Of a stretch of 64,000 nucleotides of DNA, positions 1 through 7,808 are shown in pieces. The DNA lies in NCBI GenBank assembly GCA_903920145.1, contig CAIXKV010000216.1, forward strand, positions 18,837 to 82,836. The letters run 5' to 3'. The notes under the pieces were generated by a model, which worked only from the letters and a program-made list of their open reading frames with translations, searched no databases and was not told the DNA's origin. The position numbers and the translations under genes are program-made. This DNA comes from an uncultured Rhodospirillales bacterium (GTDB taxonomy: Bacteria; Pseudomonadota; Alphaproteobacteria; Azospirillales; Azospirillaceae). Numbering within the stretch: the first letter of the stretch is position 1; every line of letters starts with the position of its first letter.

Positions 1-2
1 GC

Positions 3-995
3 TATTCAGCCGGCTTGCATTATGGAAAAGCATTCTGGCGCGTCGATTTAATCCATGGCGAAGCTTTATTATTACGAAGAATTTGGACACTTTATATTGC
101 ACATATCTTTGTTTTTATGATTTATACCGCAACCGTATCTTATACGGTCGAGACTTTTCATAATCCAATGTATAGTGAGGAGTTGCAGGTTGGTGATTTT
201 TTAACATCAACTCATGTAGTGATTGTTAAAGCTCTTTTATTACAATTTCAACCGGCCTACCTTGATATCCTTCCGCTTTATATTGTGCTTCTGGCTCTTC
301 AATTGGTCTTGATGCCGCTAGAGCGTCGCCGTCCTCTGATCTTATTAATTCCTTCGGCCATTGTTTATCTGGTGGTTCAGGTTTGGGATTGGCCGAATTT
401 GCCGGCTTATCCCGAAGATCGGACTTGGTATTTCAATCCCTTTGCCTGGCAGTTTCTGTTCTGTCTGGGCGTGGTGCTGGGACTGAGCCGTCTGTCTGGG
501 CGCGTGTTATTTCCCCGTGATCGGCGATTGTTTATGCTAGCCGTGGTGGTTGTGGCTATTTCCACCGTTATCAAGACCAGTTGGACTTTGCATTGGCATT
601 TCGAAGAAATTCCAGCCCTACTAATCGGCTGGTTGGAGCCAATCAGCAAGACCAATCTGGCGCCATTACGTCTGATTAATTTTCTGGCTTTGGCCCTCAT
701 GGTCGAATGGATGATGACGCCCCAGGCTCAGTTTTTAAAAATGCCTCTGGCTCGGGCAATGATTGCATGCGGTAAGCTTTCGCTCAATATTTTCTGTCTT
801 GGGATTTTGCTATCTGTTACCGGGCATTTCGCTTTGGTTGAATTTGGGAGCGGGTTTGCGATGCAAGTGGCTGTTAATGGTGCTGGAATCAGTATCATGG
901 TAGCGATTGCATATTTTATCTTGTGGTTTCGGCGAGCGGAGCGGCCACCGGCCACAGAATCCTTGAAGGCCCCGTCGGCAGTTCGTGGAGAGTGA
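3..995 (+). CDS. OpgC-like membrane acyltransferase, N-terminus cut by window edge
   Basis: The frame is open to the left edge, so the N-terminus lies outside the window. About 330 residues are visible, mostly hydrophobic helices. The order is typical of the OpgC family: an early AGLHYGKAF segment followed by LLRRIWTLYIAHIF, then repeated membrane spans and a WYFNPFAWQFLF segment. OpgC proteins are multi-span inner-membrane enzymes that put succinyl groups on periplasmic glucans in other proteobacteria. The next gene begins 10 bases after the stop and encodes a secreted SGNH-fold protein, which fits a role in acylating or deacylating an envelope glycan. The family call is by recognition; the substrate is not known. 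Confidence 0.8.
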   Translation, partial: YSAGLHYGKAFWRVDLIHGEALLLRRIWTLYIAHIFVFMIYTATVSYTVETFHNPMYSEELQVGDFLTSTHVVIVKALLLQFQPAYLDILPLYIVLLALQLVLMPLERRRPLILLIPSAIVYLVVQVWDWPNLPAYPEDRTWYFNPFAWQFLFCLGVVLGLSRLSGRVLFPRDRRLFMLAVVVVAISTVIKTSWTLHWHFEEIPALLIGWLEPISKTNLAPLRLINFLALALMVEWMMTPQAQFLKMPLARAMIACGKLSLNIFCLGILLSVTGHFALVEFGSGFAMQVAVNGAGISIMVAIAYFILWFRRAERPPATESLKAPSAVRGE

Positions 996-1005
996 GTTTT
1001 TCGCC

Positions 1006-1761
1006 ATGAGTCTCTTTCTGCGGTTCGGGCGTAGCGTGCGGGTAGTGGCGATCAGCGCCGTGGTGCTGTCGGCAGCAGCCATGGCCCATGTCACGTCGGT
1101 TGATGTGGACCGTTGTGCGGTTCCGTCCGAGTTTCTGCCCCACGAGGGCGGGTTCGTTCGCTTGACCGATCGACTACGCCAAGGGCTGCCGGTGGTCATC
1201 GCGGCCATCGGAGGGGCGTCGACTCGAGGGATTGGCCCGCTTGAACAGTCTTATCCGGCCCGGCTTCAGGCCGAATTGTCTCGTCGATATCCGAAGGTGC
1301 CGATCCAGGTGGTCAATTTAGGCGTTGCCCGCGAAACGGCCTTGGACATGTTCCACCGTCTGTCCAGTCAAGTGTTATCGCTGAAACCAGACTTGGTCAT
1401 TTGGGAGACTGGGACCAATGATGCCGTGTCTGCTGTCATCCTTGACGATTTTGTTCAGGCTCTGAAGGATGGATTGGCCCTCTTGAAGACGACGGATGCT
1501 GACGTTCTAATGATGGACATGCAGTATTCAAAACAATCAGCCGAAGTTATTAACTTTGACCGATATATGGAAGAAATGCAAAATATTGCCGAAGCTGGCG
1601 ATGCTCGGCTGTTCAAGCGTTATGCCATCATGAAATACTGGAGCGAGAGCGGTGCGTTTGACTTTGATGGACCGATGGCAGCACGACGGGATCTGGCAGC
1701 ACAGGTTTATGACTGCATTGGTCGCCGTCTCGCGGATGCTATTCTTGTATCTGATCCCTAA
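1006..1761 (+). CDS. Secreted SGNH-fold protein with catalytic residues lost
   Basis: A 251-residue protein with an N-terminal signal peptide (hydrophobic stretch to about residue 27). It is a paralogue of the next gene: both share SYPARLQ, a V(N/I)xGV stretch, LVIW and a G(T/S)ND motif. SGNH hydrolases use Ser in block I, Gly in block II, Asn in block III and Asp-x-x-His in block V. Here block I reads GGASTRG, with Ala at the nucleophile position. Block II reads GVARET, with Arg for Gly. The Asp and His aligned with the paralogue's DSLH are missing. Only the GTND Asn remains. I infer a non-catalytic, binding or regulatory role. The start chosen is the ATG that leaves an intact signal peptide; an in-frame GTG lies seven codons upstream. 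Confidence 0.8.
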   Translation: MSLFLRFGRSVRVVAISAVVLSAAAMAHVTSVDVDRCAVPSEFLPHEGGFVRLTDRLRQGLPVVIAAIGGASTRGIGPLEQSYPARLQAELSRRYPKVPIQVVNLGVARETALDMFHRLSSQVLSLKPDLVIWETGTNDAVSAVILDDFVQALKDGLALLKTTDADVLMMDMQYSKQSAEVINFDRYMEEMQNIAEAGDARLFKRYAIMKYWSESGAFDFDGPMAARRDLAAQVYDCIGRRLADAILVSDP

Positions 1762-2542
1762 CCAGCCCCAAGCTCGAAGGGCAGGGGAGACGTTGGCGGC
1801 GCTGCTGCTGATGGTCGCCGTCGTCTTTCCTGTTTCTGTGGCTCAGGCGGCCCATAGCGAAGGGCAAGGGCGGTGTGCGGCTCCGGCCTCGTTAGAGCAC
1901 TTACGCCCTCTGCCGCAACACACCGTAACTCGGCTGGCCCAAGGCGAGTCTGTGGTTGTTGTGGCGATTGGGTCTTCATCGACCGAAGGCATAGGTGCTA
2001 CATCGCCGGCAGGCAGCTACCCGGCTCGACTTCAGGTCCGATTGCGCCAACATTGCCCAACCTGCGCCATCACCGTAATCAATAAAGGAGTTGGTGGCGA
2101 AACGGTGGACCAAACTCTGGCCCGCTTTGACCGGGATGTTCTGGCTTTCCGGCCTCATCTGGTCATCTGGCAGGTGGGTAGCAATGACATTCTGCGAGAT
2201 GAAGACCTTGAAGCCTACTTGGCTGCCGTGGTTCACGGTCTTGAGCGATTGCGAGCCGCCGGTATTGAGGTTGTGTTGATGGATATGCAATTCGCCCCCA
2301 GCCTGCTGATCCATCCTCAAGTTACGGCCATGGAGGCCCGTTTGGCCGAAGTTGCACAGGCGCAGAGGGTGCCTTTGTTTCATCGTTTTGACATCATGGA
2401 ACATTGGATTGTCGGAGGGCGATTCCGTTTTTCTAACATGTTGTCCAAGGACTCTCTTCATATGACCGATGCCAGTTATGATTGTCTGGCACGCTTGCTG
2501 ACCGGCGCCCTGTTGCCTGAAGCTCAAGACTCCCTTCCTTGA
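1736..2542 (+). CDS. Secreted SGNH/GDSL-type hydrolase
   Basis: A 268-residue SGNH-fold hydrolase with all four signature blocks: block I GSSSTEG (nucleophile Ser in the third position), block II NKGVGGET, block III GSND and block V DSLH. The N-terminus has twin Arg followed by a hydrophobic run ending VSVAQA, a normal Sec-type signal, so it probably acts in the periplasm or envelope. The ATG at 1736 lies inside the end of the previous gene (26-base overlap), which suggests translational coupling; another in-frame ATG lies at 1709. Likely reaction: ester hydrolysis on a sugar or lipid, perhaps O-acyl removal given the OpgC-like neighbour. The substrate is inference. Confidence 0.8.
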   Translation: MLFLYLIPNQPQARRAGETLAALLLMVAVVFPVSVAQAAHSEGQGRCAAPASLEHLRPLPQHTVTRLAQGESVVVVAIGSSSTEGIGATSPAGSYPARLQVRLRQHCPTCAITVINKGVGGETVDQTLARFDRDVLAFRPHLVIWQVGSNDILRDEDLEAYLAAVVHGLERLRAAGIEVVLMDMQFAPSLLIHPQVTAMEARLAEVAQAQRVPLFHRFDIMEHWIVGGRFRFSNMLSKDSLHMTDASYDCLARLLTGALLPEAQDSLP

Positions 2543-2647
2543 CGCGGATTGGGATTTGCCGCTCGCTTGCCAACTGGTTAAGGTGCCGCCGCCGTGTCCT
2601 GGCTGATCGGTTGCCTGGAGTCGATGGTTTTGGGAGGTTTGAAGTCG

Positions 2648-3619
2648 ATGTCGCTGGAACGCGGCGACGATTCCCGCATGGGCTCTGGTTTGCGATGGCC
2701 AGGATCTACACGGGTTTCGCAGGGACTGGTGGCCATCATGGTACTGCTGGCCATAGCCATTGGGGGCTCGGATTCTGCCGTCGCCGGTGCCCAGGCTGTT
2801 CTCAAGAGTGACGACACTGCGAGCCCCATTGAAGCCTCACCGTCGGAAACGGTGTTTCGGGATTGCAGCGATGTCGATTCGGCGGGAATAGCCATTTGCC
2901 CGGAATTGGTTGTGATTCCTGCCGGTCATTTCCAGATGGGCTCGCCGTCATCCGAAGAAAGCCGGCACGGCAACGAAGGGCCTCGGCATTTGGTGTCAAT
3001 TGCGGCGCCTTTGGCGGTTGGCCGTTTTGCGGTAACATTCGGGGAGTGGGATGCCTGCGCGGCGGCTGGCGGCTGCGGCAAGCGGCATCCTGCCGATAAA
3101 GGCTGGGGACGAGGGTGGCGCCCCGTGGTCAATGTGTCATGGGACGATGCCCATCAATATGTCGCGTGGCTCAGTCAGTACACCGGGCAGCCCTATCGTC
3201 TGTTGAGCGAAGCCGAGTGGGAGTATGCAGCACGGGCCGGCAGTACAACGGCTCGCTATTGGGGGGACTCCATTGGCCGTAAAGCCGCAAACTGTAATGG
3301 TTGCGGCAGCGCCTGGGATGGCGGCAGAACCGCGCCGGTCGGCAGTTTTCCACCCAACCGATTTGGTCTGTTCGATATGCTCGGCAATGTCTGGCAATGG
3401 GTCGAAGACTGTTACCATGATGATTATAACGGAGCTCCTGTGGATGGTAGCGCCTGGACCTCAGGACGATGCGGATATCGGATGCTCCGGGGTGGATCGT
3501 GGTTCACCACCTCCAACCATTTGCGCTCGGCCTATCGGGGCGGCAGTTCATCCAGTTATCGCGGTGATGACCAGGGATTCCGTGTCGCTCGACCGATTCA
3601 GTCTAAAACATCCCCCTAA
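2648..3619 (+). CDS. Exported SUMF1/FGE-fold protein
   Basis: A 323-residue protein. GGGAGG sits 10 bases before the ATG at 2648, which decides the start. An N-terminal hydrophobic segment ([13 protein letters not shown]) points to export or anchoring. From about residue 95 it has the formylglycine-generating-enzyme-like fold: [58 protein letters not shown] and the terminal GFRVAR. True sulfatase-activating enzymes carry two active-site Cys after the GGS motif. Here that stretch reads [16 protein letters not shown] with none. It is therefore a member of the wider superfamily (as PvdO-like and EgtB-like proteins are), not a formylglycine generator. The function is unknown. Confidence 0.82.
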   Translation: MSLERGDDSRMGSGLRWPGSTRVSQGLVAIMVLLAIAIGGSDSAVAGAQAVLKSDDTASPIEASPSETVFRDCSDVDSAGIAICPELVVIPAGHFQMGSPSSEESRHGNEGPRHLVSIAAPLAVGRFAVTFGEWDACAAAGGCGKRHPADKGWGRGWRPVVNVSWDDAHQYVAWLSQYTGQPYRLLSEAEWEYAARAGSTTARYWGDSIGRKAANCNGCGSAWDGGRTAPVGSFPPNRFGLFDMLGNVWQWVEDCYHDDYNGAPVDGSAWTSGRCGYRMLRGGSWFTTSNHLRSAYRGGSSSSYRGDDQGFRVARPIQSKTSP

Positions 3620-3650
3620 AAATTCTCTTCTATAGAAGATTTTCCACCAC

Positions 3651-5150
3651 ATGCTTAATCCTTTGATTATGTCCTACCCGTTGGTAGCGTTCCGGTTGGC
3701 GATATCAGATCGCACACCCTTAATGGTAGTGGTTAGCGCCACACTCATTAAGCTTCTGATTATACTGGTTCTGGTCCATCCGGTCTTATCCGGCGAAGGT
3801 GACGCGCCAGGCTATTTGGCCTTTGCCCAATCCATTGCCGGGGATGGCCAATGGCTGCATCCGCCTTCGTGGGTCGGTGATCCTCTCCCAACCTTTCTGA
3901 TTCGGCTGGTCGGCTATCCACTGGTGATGGCTGGCGCCATGAGTATAGGCGGTGAGCATTTTGTTTCGGTGCTGCTGTTGTTCCAAATTGCCGTCAGTAC
4001 GATCGCACTTCTGGTGATCGTCGGGTTAGCAGCGGCAATCATCGAATCCCGGATCGCTCGGGTGATCTTTGCCATCGCCCTATGCTTTGGCTCGCCCTTC
4101 CTTTATGATCTGGTCGGCTTAAGCGATGGACTTTACGCCGCACTTTTTAGTTTTGTAGTCTTTGGGATTGCTGGAGAAATTGCCGGGATCTGGCGTTTGG
4201 GATTCGTAACAGTAACGATATTAGGGATAATCTGGGCATATTCGATTTTGATTCGTGATGCTGGTCTCTACTTTACTATACTTCCTTTAATCGGCCTTTT
4301 ATCATTAGATCTTTGCCAAAATAATATAAATTATATTTATAGGTTACGCCGATCTATCTTATTTTTAATGCCAATTATGGTAACTGTTCTGGCTTACTGT
4401 GGTTTTAATCAATACCGTACCGGCCATTTTTTCTTTAGTGTGGCCGGCGTCGTCAATTACCTGCATCCGGTTTTTCGGATCACTGAAGCCGGATATGCTC
4501 AACCGCTGGATGGCCAAGACCCGATTTCAACCACCTACCATCAAATTAGCGCTCAACCTGATCTTGCGGGTATTGTTGCTACGGTGTCCACCCTGATGCA
4601 GACTCGAAATCTTAATACCTTGGATGCCGCTGCCATCACCAAAGAAAAACTTGTTGATACTATTCATAAATTTCCGAAAGCTTATGTTCATTTAGTATTG
4701 GTTAACTTAAAATTGGATAAGCAGGCATTTAATTTAACAAATCCGACCTATATTCTTAATGATTTATTGGCATTCGGTCCTTTTGTCGGAGCAAGGACGA
4801 TGCCTGGGTTTCAGCAAACATTCAAAGAGTTACGTCATCATTTTTCCGTTGGGATTCTGCTGACATTTGCCGCCACTGAATTTTTTGATATTCCCTCACT
4901 ACTGCTCTTTGCCTTATTTCTGATCGGAGTGCCGGTTATTATTTTTCTAAGTATGATAAAGTGGCAAGCTGTTACAAAGAAATGGTGGCTTGCATTCTAT
5001 TTGTGGTTAGGTTATGTCGGCTTGGTATTAGCTTATGCGCTGGTTCATTTCGAAATTCGTTACATGTTACCTGTGGTTCCCTCGGCTCTGCTCACCATGA
5101 CGATCACGGTTGAATCCCTTCGAGAACGCTATCGTCCTCGTTCTTTGTAG
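3651..5150 (+). CDS. Polytopic membrane protein, GT-C glycosyltransferase-like
   Basis: A 499-residue protein dominated by hydrophobic helices (roughly 10-12). An acidic loop after the first span (GEGDAPGYLAFAQSI) resembles the first extracytoplasmic loop of GT-C glycosyltransferases of the ArnT/PMT type, where an Asp acts on a lipid-linked sugar donor. A C-terminal YALVHFEIRYMLPV segment also fits such families. AGAAG lies 11 bases before the ATG. The middle (about 4200-4760) is clearly more AT-rich than the ends. Placement beside OpgC- and SGNH-like genes suggests work on an envelope glycan. No catalytic pair can be proven by eye, so the family call is tentative. Confidence 0.55.
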   Translation: MLNPLIMSYPLVAFRLAISDRTPLMVVVSATLIKLLIILVLVHPVLSGEGDAPGYLAFAQSIAGDGQWLHPPSWVGDPLPTFLIRLVGYPLVMAGAMSIGGEHFVSVLLLFQIAVSTIALLVIVGLAAAIIESRIARVIFAIALCFGSPFLYDLVGLSDGLYAALFSFVVFGIAGEIAGIWRLGFVTVTILGIIWAYSILIRDAGLYFTILPLIGLLSLDLCQNNINYIYRLRRSILFLMPIMVTVLAYCGFNQYRTGHFFFSVAGVVNYLHPVFRITEAGYAQPLDGQDPISTTYHQISAQPDLAGIVATVSTLMQTRNLNTLDAAAITKEKLVDTIHKFPKAYVHLVLVNLKLDKQAFNLTNPTYILNDLLAFGPFVGARTMPGFQQTFKELRHHFSVGILLTFAATEFFDIPSLLLFALFLIGVPVIIFLSMIKWQAVTKKWWLAFYLWLGYVGLVLAYALVHFEIRYMLPVVPSALLTMTITVESLRERYRPRSL

Positions 5151-5197
5151 CCGTTTTTAGAGCCATTCGTCATTTGCCTGTTGGAAGGCTTGTTCTG

Positions 5198-5551
5198 ATG
5201 TTCAAAGCCCTGATCCCGGCCTTTCTGATTGCGGCCCTGGCTGGTGCCGTCGTTTTTCCAGCCACGCCCGTGGTTGCCCAAGCCTCTGCCGAGGCGGTGA
5301 ATCCGCAACCGCTCTCTGCCGAGGAAATCGAAAGCCTGCGCCGGGATAAAAACCAGCTCGCCCTTTATCACTATGGCAGTCGTTACGCTTTCGATTCGTT
5401 ATTAGGCGGAATCATAGGCGGTATCGCTGGGGCTGTGCTGCGAGGCGGTCCCGTGGCCACCATCATGGGCTCAACGGTAGGGGCGTCGCTGGGTATCTTG
5501 TGGTTTCTCGATGGTTACGCTGGTGAAATGATCGATAAACATGGCTGGTAA
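5198..5551 (+). CDS. Small exported glycine-rich membrane protein
   Basis: A 117-residue protein. GGAAGG ten bases upstream favours the ATG at 5198 over an in-frame TTG at 5174. It has a signal peptide (MFKALIPAFLIAAL, cleavage after AQA), a charged segment (LSAEEIESLRRDKNQLALY) and a C-terminal pair of glycine-spaced hydrophobic stretches (GGIIGGIAGAVLRGG and GSTVGASLGILWF) that look like glycine-zipper membrane helices. Its last 11 bases overlap the start of the ligand-gated channel gene, so the two are probably translated together. No known family is recognised. An accessory subunit or membrane partner of the channel is a reasonable guess. Confidence 0.65.
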   Translation: MFKALIPAFLIAALAGAVVFPATPVVAQASAEAVNPQPLSAEEIESLRRDKNQLALYHYGSRYAFDSLLGGIIGGIAGAVLRGGPVATIMGSTVGASLGILWFLDGYAGEMIDKHGW

Positions 5552-6644
5552 AATGATCAGTAAACGTCCAGCCTGGCGTCAAGCCCTGTTGACCCTGGCG
5601 CTCGCTCTTTCGGTAACTGTCATTGCCGATCCAATGGCCATGGCCGAGTCGTCGGGTTCTGGCAAACCAGGAGCGTCAGAAGCGGTCACTGTTCCTCCTG
5701 CACCGCCCGTTGTAACGACGCCAACACCCCCAGCAAAACCAGAGAGTGTCAAAGTCGGGCTGTTCCTGACCCAACTTTATGATCTTGATATGCCTCGGCG
5801 ATCGTTTAATGCGACATTCTGGGCTTGGTTTTTACACACCAACGAAAATTATAAGCCGATTGATACCGTAGAAATTGTCAATGCCAAAAATTCGACGATT
5901 CGTTTTCCTTCGGTGACACCAGAGAATGACGTTCTATGGGAAGGTGAGAAAAGCAAATTATTTTGGACTCAAGGAAAATATGCTGCTACGTTATCTCAAG
6001 ATTGGGATATTACAAAATTTCCTTTTGATCAACAAACTTTGAAAATTATGTTTGAAGATGCTCAGAATGATGCAACTCAAACTGTTTTTGTTGCCGATTC
6101 TGATAATAGTAAAATTGATGATGCCGTTAAAGTTCCTGGATGGCAAATTGTTTCATTTGATGTTAAATCTGGAGATGCAGTTTACAATACGACGTATGGT
6201 GATCCAACTTTGCAAGGAAATAGCACTTATTCAAGAATAACAGCAAGTATTTTGGTAAAACGAGACGGCATACGATTGCTTGGTAGTATGTTCATTGGAT
6301 TTTTTGTTGCTTTTTGCCTCACGTTCTTGACATATTTTCTTGATACCGAGTTCATGGCAGGCTCTCGCATCGGCCTATGCGGCGGTGCCATTTTTGCTTC
6401 TGTTGGTAATAAATTTGTGGTGGATACATCTTTGCCGCCAGCTTCGACATTTACTCTGGCCGATGCCATCGAGGCTTCGACATTCTGCGCAATCGTCTTC
6501 GCCATCTTGATTGTGGTGTTGGTCCGGGCAACCCAAGATCGAACCCCAAGGCTGGCTAGAGGAATCAATGCTGCCGGCGCCGTGATCAGTGCCGGCAGCT
6601 ATATCACCTACAACAGCATGATGATTTTGTGGGCCATGCATTAG
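5541..6644 (+). CDS. Pentameric ligand-gated ion channel homologue (Cys-loop superfamily)
   Basis: A 367-residue protein: signal peptide (to about residue 35), Pro-rich linker (40-70), extracellular beta domain (about 72-235) and four membrane helices. The ligand-binding domain shows LYDLDMPRRSF, then the superfamily hallmark WDITKFPFDQQTLKI, where the FPFD loop stands in for the Cys-loop as in bacterial GLIC/ELIC. It ends with YSRITASILVKRDG before TM1. TM1 is LGSMFIGFFVAFCLTFLTYF, TM2 begins SRIGLCGGAIFASVGN, TM3 runs through FCAIVFAILIVVLV, and TM4 is the C-terminal tail. The central part (about 5830-6300) is AT-rich against GC-rich flanks. Ligand and ion selectivity cannot be read here. 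The start at 5541 overlaps the previous stop; ATG 5553 is the alternative. Confidence 0.85.
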   Translation: MAGKMISKRPAWRQALLTLALALSVTVIADPMAMAESSGSGKPGASEAVTVPPAPPVVTTPTPPAKPESVKVGLFLTQLYDLDMPRRSFNATFWAWFLHTNENYKPIDTVEIVNAKNSTIRFPSVTPENDVLWEGEKSKLFWTQGKYAATLSQDWDITKFPFDQQTLKIMFEDAQNDATQTVFVADSDNSKIDDAVKVPGWQIVSFDVKSGDAVYNTTYGDPTLQGNSTYSRITASILVKRDGIRLLGSMFIGFFVAFCLTFLTYFLDTEFMAGSRIGLCGGAIFASVGNKFVVDTSLPPASTFTLADAIEASTFCAIVFAILIVVLVRATQDRTPRLARGINAAGAVISAGSYITYNSMMILWAMH

Positions 6645-6693
6645 CGGTCGTCGTGACGTTCAAAAACTCTTGATTTTCAGAGCCTTACCATTC

Positions 6694-7257
6694 CTAAAAC
6701 CCACAAGCCCGCAGGATGAAAACGACGCCGAGAAGGGTGAAGCCAAGAGCCGCCCCAATGTGAATGGCCCTCATGGGCAGACGATCGGCAAAAGCCTGTC
6801 CCAGAAAAATGACCGGAACCACGGCCAGCATTAAGCCACAGGTGGTTCCGGCAATCACTGCCGGCAGATTGGGATAAGCGGCGGCCAGAGCGACGGCAGC
6901 GATTTGCGTCTTGTCTCCGATCTCGGCCAAAAAAAAGGCAACCAAGGTTGCCTTAAAAGCATCGACGCGGTCGATCTTGGTTTCATCATCCAGGCGATCG
7001 GGAACCAGCGTCCATAGCCCCATGCCGATCATGCTGATACCCACCACAGCGTCCAGCAAAGTTGGCGTCAAGAAGGAACCAAAGCTGGCGCCAACACCCC
7101 CTGCGGCTCCATTACTAGCCAGTGTTGCCAGGAAGACGCCAGCCAGAATCGGCCAAGGTTGGCCATACCGTGCCACCAAAACCAGGGCCAGAAGTTGCGT
7201 CCGATCGCCCATTTCAGCGGCGGCAACGGTGGAGATTGAAACGAAGAAGGTTTCCAC
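6694..7257 (-). CDS. UPF0016/GDT1 (TMEM165-type) Mn2+ exporter
   Basis: A 187-residue protein with two repeats of the family signature: EMGDRTQ near the N-terminus and EIGDKTQ near residue 110. Each lies in a three-helix hydrophobic module, the standard six-helix UPF0016 layout. Family members export Mn2+ (MneA in bacteria, Gdt1/TMEM165 in eukaryotes). The start is the GTG at 7257, with AGGA eight bases upstream; the longer upstream frame runs through a riboswitch and is not coding. Transcription comes through the yybP-ykoY aptamer at 7440-7328, so expression should rise with Mn2+. It converges with the channel gene. Confidence 0.9.
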   Translation of the reverse strand: METFFVSISTVAAAEMGDRTQLLALVLVARYGQPWPILAGVFLATLASNGAAGGVGASFGSFLTPTLLDAVVGISMIGMGLWTLVPDRLDDETKIDRVDAFKATLVAFFLAEIGDKTQIAAVALAAAYPNLPAVIAGTTCGLMLAVVPVIFLGQAFADRLPMRAIHIGAALGFTLLGVVFILRACGF

Positions 7258-7327
7258 TTGGGATATCCTGATCGGGCGGCAGAAAACAACGGCGAACCCC
7301 ACCCCGCCCGATCGCGGAGAGGTCCAA

Positions 7328-7440
7328 CCGTTGGTCTCGCCATGCCAAAAAAGGCCCCACGCGCCATGGCAATATATTTTTGCCAAGCCTGTTGACGCGC
7401 GGCCCGATCGTGATCGTCGGGCGGCTACTCCCCAAAGGAC
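7328..7440 (-). ncRNA. yybP-ykoY manganese riboswitch aptamer
   Basis: On the minus strand, reading toward the Mn exporter, the sequence has the hallmarks of the yybP-ykoY class. TTTGGGGAGTAGCCG (7424-7438) carries the conserved L1 loop, CGTCAACAGGCTTGGC follows the second helix, and GGCATGGCGAGACC (7333-7346) carries the L3 loop. CCTTTGG (7438-7432) can pair with CCAACGG (7334-7328) as closing helix P1 with one mismatch. The P1 3' strand is also part of the short palindrome at 7324-7334, a possible competing fold. The class senses Mn2+ and commonly precedes UPF0016 genes. Confidence 0.9.
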
Positions 7441-7451
7441 GTGGCGGATTC

Positions 7452-7711
7452 TTAGCGGATATTGGCGCGGATGACAATGCTCCCGATACCGGCGGTGATT
7501 CGCGAAGCCCCCAAGTGCGATCCTAAAAGGGCGCGAACGGAATCGCCGCAACCGGCCATGCAGCCGCTTCGCTTGCCAACGGGGTTCGGGCGATACAGAT
7601 TACCTGGGTGTCCACAACCACAAAGTGGGCGGCAAAATGGGGCGTTGAGAGGGCGGCCCGAGCACCATAACATGGGAGCGTTGCTGACCTCACCAAATCA
7701 AGGGTCTTCAT
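7452..7711 (-). pseudogene. Possible decayed small gene upstream of the riboswitch
   Basis: On the minus strand two adjoining frames each read like protein: a first half from an ATG at 7711 ending near ARTPLASEAAAWPVA, and a second half in another frame reading GDSVRALLGSHLGASRITAG up to a stop at 7452. A single frameshift near 7550 would join them into one roughly 85-residue product. No ribosome site precedes the ATG and I do not recognise the family. The alternative is that this is simply GC-rich leader DNA ahead of the riboswitch promoter. Confidence 0.2.
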
Positions 7712-7735
7712 TATATGAAACGCGTCATTGTGTCG

Positions 7736-7765
7736 TTGATTTTAAGTTAAAATTAAGAGTAATAC
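7736..7765 (+). promoter_or_regulatory. Candidate sigma70 promoter for the oxygenase gene
   Basis: TTGATT (7736-7741) and TAATAC (7760-7765) are 18 bases apart in a locally AT-rich stretch, 44 bases before the ATG at 7809. The match is by eye only. Confidence 0.3.
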
Positions 7766-7808
7766 TGTATCACCTATGTCGAAAAGGCGTGGTCAAGGAG
7801 GGTTCGTT

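Noticed and set aside
2594..2647. Upstream ATG codons for the SUMF-fold gene
   Set aside because: They lack ribosome sites, whereas GGGAGG is correctly spaced for the ATG at 2648.
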